Assembly: GCA_947168665.1 (NCBI GenBank)
Contig: CAMVMX010000002.1
Coordinates: forward strand, 1 to 64,000
Direction: 5' to 3'
DNA: 64,000 nucleotides
Source of the DNA: an uncultured Bacteroidales bacterium
GTDB taxonomy: Bacteria > Bacteroidota > Bacteroidia > Bacteroidales > P3
A program made the position numbers and the translations under genes. Below the pieces are notes generated by a model. It was given only the letters and a program-made list of their open reading frames with translations. It made no database searches and was not told where the DNA came from. This document shows, piece after piece, positions 61,572 to 64,000 of the stretch (its first letter is position 1; every line of letters begins with the position of its first letter).

Positions 61572-61608
61572 ATTTGCAAAAGTACGAAGAATTATCGGAT
61601 TGACAAAA
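61572..61608 (-). promoter_or_regulatory. TA-cassette promoter block, copy 2
   Basis: Nearly identical to 60193-60229, with TACTTTTGCAAATCG as the -7 region. Confidence 0.6.
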
Positions 61609-61611
61609 TAA

Positions 61612-61671
61612 GATCACTTGTGCAACTTGTGGGGTGGGGGTAAAAATCAGCGAGTTATGAATATTTCAGTG
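61612..61671. repeat. Boundary repeat, copy D
   Basis: GATCACTTGTGCAACTTGTG ... GTAAAAATCAGCGAGTTATG. Abuts the next toxin stop. Confidence 0.85.
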
Positions 61672-61673
61672 TT

Positions 61674-62015
61674 TCATTGATTCTCGATTTCCTTTACCAG
61701 TTGGCGCAGATAGGTATCAGTTACGTTGCTGATTTCGGCCTTGTCGTAGATGGACATCAGCGTAATTGTAACATCAGCATCCGTCTGCTTCAGATTATAG
61801 GTGATGACCCTTGCACCGCCGCTTTTGCCTTTACCCTTTGATGCGATGGCCATACGGTGCTTGTAGGTGTTGCCGCCGAGCGGAGTGCCACCAAACGGAT
61901 TGCGTTCCAACTCGTCGAGGAACGTGTTGTAGTCGTCCACAAACGAGCGGTATTTCTTGGCCAAGGCTTTGGCGCGGCGCTCGAACTCCGGAAGATACTC
62001 GAAAGTAACCATCAT
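61674..62015 (-). CDS. RelE-like toxin
   Basis: 113 aa. MMVTFEYLPEFERRAKALAKKYRS, NPFGGTPLGGNTYKHRMAIA and GGARVITYNLKQ fit the RelE/HigB toxin superfamily. Overlaps its antitoxin by 4 nt. Confidence 0.8.
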   Translation of the reverse strand: MMVTFEYLPEFERRAKALAKKYRSFVDDYNTFLDELERNPFGGTPLGGNTYKHRMAIASKGKGKSGGARVITYNLKQTDADVTITLMSIYDKAEISNVTDTYLRQLVKEIENQ

Positions 62016-62218
62016 GCGAAGAGGTTTCGTGCGTCTTTCATAGCCTTGCCGGCCCGCATCTCGCTGAACGCCGTCGTAAGACTTTCTCTGACCATCTTCG
62101 TCTGCTCCTCCTTTGGATTGTCTGAGGGCGTCACCTTTGCGCCAAGAGTGAGCAACACACCAATCAGTTGCTTGATGGCGCTGTTGCGTCCGTCGTATTC
62201 AAGTGTTATTGTTGCCAT
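62012..62218 (-). CDS. Antitoxin of the RelE-like module
   Basis: 68 aa (MATITLEYDGRNSAIKQLIG). Paralogue of the YoeB antitoxin. First unit of the array in transcription order. Confidence 0.75.
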   Translation of the reverse strand: MATITLEYDGRNSAIKQLIGVLLTLGAKVTPSDNPKEEQTKMVRESLTTAFSEMRAGKAMKDARNLFA

Positions 62219-62296
62219 AGTAATTCGATTTATGATATCCGATTTTATAACGCAGCAATAATCTGATTATTGTATTCTGTTGCAGAAAAAATCCGA

Positions 62297-62607
62297 GTGT
62301 AGATCCAACCACTCATGTCCGCCCTCCATGCCACCGACATCGGAACTGAGTTCGCCGACCACAAATATATCGCCAAAATGCTCCATACCAAGGTTTATTT
62401 CGCACACCTATACTCCTCCTGGGAGAAAAGCCTCATCGAAAACACAAGTCAGTACATCCCAAAGAACACCGATTTCTCCTCCCTCTCTGCCTGCGTCCAA
62501 ACTGAAATCAACCTCCGTCCAAGAAAACTTCTGGACTTTTCTTCGCCAAAACAAAAATTCTTACTATCTTTGCACAACAGTGTTGCATTTCGAGGTTGAA
62601 TCTACAC
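62297..62607 (+). mobile_element. IS30-family remnant with terminal inverted repeats
   Basis: GTGTAGATCCAACC (62297-62310) and GGTTGAATCTACAC (62594-62607) are inverted repeats with one mismatch. Between them 62315-62599 reads TEFADHKYIAKMLHTKVYFA, YSSWEKSLIENTSQYIPKNT and INLRPRKLLDFSSPKQKFLL, the C-terminal part of IS30-type transposases. About 310 bp, so only a deletion derivative. Confidence 0.75.
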
Positions 62608-62837
62608 ATCTTGGAAAGAAGAGGATACACAAAGTTTGAGAATGACAGGCAAACTTTCAGTTACGCCAAAGTAAAATAAAAACGTAAGCAATAAGTAACC
62701 AAAATGTGGATTTGAGAACTGAAGTAAACCCTTTGAAAGGTATAGAAGATATTATACACTTATCGTTGCAATACTTGCACTTATAGTCACCATCGTTTTG
62801 GGCCTACTGCAATACACTCATTGCTAACGACCATGAG

Positions 62838-62847
62838 TATCTTTGCA
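62838..62847 (+). promoter_or_regulatory. Promoter -7 element TATCTTTGCA
   Basis: 26 nt upstream of the right-edge nuclease gene. Confidence 0.7.
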
Positions 62848-62873
62848 GCCAGAATTAAGATCGAAACAAAACA

Positions 62874-64000
62874 ATGCACATCAAGCAAACCATCGGTAAC
62901 AGGGAGCTTTGGCAGCGGGAGAAGACGCTTTTCCTGACGTCAAGGATGGCGCCGCTGTCGTGCTATGAGAAGGTGTTCCGGTGGGTGGAGGAGTTCGACA
63001 GAGGGCAGTGTGCTGTATGCTTCAACACGTCAGAGCTGGAGGAGGAGGTGCTGAAGGCGCTGCTGGTGTGCCACGTGCCGACGGTGCTGGTGGTGACGGG
63101 CAAGTTTCGCAACACCTATAACGTGCAGATTGAACAGGCGCTGAAAGAAGAGCGGTTGCTTATCCTTGTGTTGCAACGCGAGGAGATCGACGGCAAAGGC
63201 TTCGAGGCACGCCTTCGCAACCAATGGGTCATCAGCCAGGTGCAGCACATCGTCTGCGGTTATATCAATCCAAATGGCAGCATCTTCGGCCTGTTGGCGG
63301 GACACAACAACGTCACCCACCTGCTCGACAACACCGACTTGAAAGCGGCAGAACCCATAGAGAAATCCTATCGCTGGACGGTGGCCGAGGACAAACGGCT
63401 GTTGCGCATGTACTACGAAGACATGGGCATCCACGCCATCCATCAGGCCATCGACCGCCCCTACAGCACTGTCTACCTGCGCATCAAGTCGCTCACCATG
63501 AACGACGAGGTGCTGAAAGGCCGCGAGTTTGAAGACCACGTGCTGGAGCTGCTGGGCGTGGCGAACAATGACAAGCTGACCCTTAAAGAATGGCGAGGCG
63601 ACAAGAGCCTGCCTGGCATCTACCCCGAAGGCAACAGCAACCCCGACCTGGCACTCGAATACGACGGAAAGCCCTTCGCCATCGAGTGCAAATGGCGGAA
63701 CCACATGCCAGAAGACCTCAGCAAAGAATTGTTGCCTCCGGCCAGAGCCGCCCTCTTTGAGAGATTTGCCAAGGAACACCACATGCCCGTCTTTATCCTC
63801 CTCGGCATAGGCGGCCTGCCCTGTGACCCCGACGAACTTTACATCATGAGTGACTTCAAAGCTCCCTTGCCAGAAATTATCCAGCCGGAGTACCTGCTCG
63901 AAAACCTTGTGAAACTGATTTCCACACCTAAAAAGAAAGAGCGAGACACCCGACCGCTAATCGAACTTTACCCCAATGCTTACTCTCCGTGGAGTATTGA
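62874..64000 (+). CDS. SLOG/DprA-like, Myb-like and PD-(D/E)XK nuclease fusion (runs off right edge)
   Basis: 375 codons without a stop. Residues 25-150 look SLOG/DprA-like (CAVCFNTSELEEEVLKALLV, TVLVVTGKFRN, RNQWVISQVQHIVCGYINPN). Residues 165-207 resemble a SANT/Myb helix bundle (YRWTVAEDKRLLRMYYEDMG, YSTVYLRIKSL). Residues 215-350 have a restriction-nuclease core: D258 in NPDLALEYD, then E271 and K273 in AIECKWR. A probable DNA-targeting nuclease; the SLOG call is the least certain. The end is outside the window. Confidence 0.7.
   Translation, partial: MHIKQTIGNRELWQREKTLFLTSRMAPLSCYEKVFRWVEEFDRGQCAVCFNTSELEEEVLKALLVCHVPTVLVVTGKFRNTYNVQIEQALKEERLLILVLQREEIDGKGFEARLRNQWVISQVQHIVCGYINPNGSIFGLLAGHNNVTHLLDNTDLKAAEPIEKSYRWTVAEDKRLLRMYYEDMGIHAIHQAIDRPYSTVYLRIKSLTMNDEVLKGREFEDHVLELLGVANNDKLTLKEWRGDKSLPGIYPEGNSNPDLALEYDGKPFAIECKWRNHMPEDLSKELLPPARAALFERFAKEHHMPVFILLGIGGLPCDPDELYIMSDFKAPLPEIIQPEYLLENLVKLISTPKKKERDTRPLIELYPNAYSPWSI

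Noticed and set aside
59162-61671. Integron attC sites at the TA boundary repeats
   Set aside because: The ends do not match the GTTRRRY/RYYYAAC core pair, no clear hairpin is present, and no integron integrase was seen.

Overview
The window comes from a member of the Bacteroidales, probably uncultured. Evidence: Bacteroidetes-type promoters (TAnnTTTG, usually TATCTTTGCA) precede many genes, proteins carry T9SS C-terminal sorting domains, the envelope genes are Gram-negative (lpxD, lptC, TonB receptor), and the SDR-type threonine dehydrogenase and thiamine uptake genes are typical of the phylum. Core genes are GC-rich with strong bias. Several accessory blocks are clearly AT-rich and look acquired. 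No rRNA or tRNA was recognised. Genus or species cannot be given.

Layout. 1-4.4 kb: an AT-rich island with a DprA-like gene and a RecQ helicase-phosphoribosyltransferase fusion. It lies between the intact start of a pyruvate:ferredoxin oxidoreductase gene (nifJ, running off the left edge) and a decayed second copy of that start, so the island seems to sit at the nifJ 5' end. 4.7-12.7 kb: mixed genes (regulator plus membrane protein, shortened ADP-ribosylglycohydrolase, orphan Vsr endonuclease, HAD phosphatase), then an AT-rich nuclease-helicase beside a truncated ATPase. 13.2-22.2 kb: MATE pump, thioesterase, phosphoesterase, secreted LRR protein, ComEC. 22.4-29.1 kb: an envelope-modification operon (two SGNH proteins, an MBOAT acyltransferase, an LtaS-like transferase). 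29.1-35.4 kb: a long, partly overlapping operon pth-coaX-OMP-TPR-lptC-HhH-lpxD. 35.5-39.9 kb: purD, then a TPP-riboswitch-controlled TonB receptor and PnuC-type transporter for thiamine. 40-45 kb: HxlR regulator, LRR protein, a SirTM-like sirtuin, zinc macrodomain and PPOX set, NTF2-like and cupin proteins. 45-54 kb: IS remnants, a possible sRNA, YraN, an ECF sigma factor with a membrane partner, threonine dehydrogenase, a large T9SS protein.

54-59 kb is a mosaic of gene fragments. A 208-bp piece of one gene was copied between a phospholipase D-like fragment and a nifJ 3' fragment, and another nifJ tail lies 1.2 kb further on. 59.1-62.2 kb is a one-directional array of toxin-antitoxin units, with nearly the same ~60-bp sequence after each of four toxin genes. 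The right edge holds the start of a protein that appears to combine a SLOG/DprA-like region, a Myb-like helix region and a PD-(D/E)XK nuclease core.

Across the window a family of ~30-bp hairpin repeats occurs at five places, twice inside coding sequence. Most novel leads: the nifJ-associated DprA/RecQ-PRTase island, the toxin-antitoxin array with its boundary repeat, the right-edge nuclease, and the in-frame 30-bp repeats. All assignments come from reading the sequence; no database search was done.
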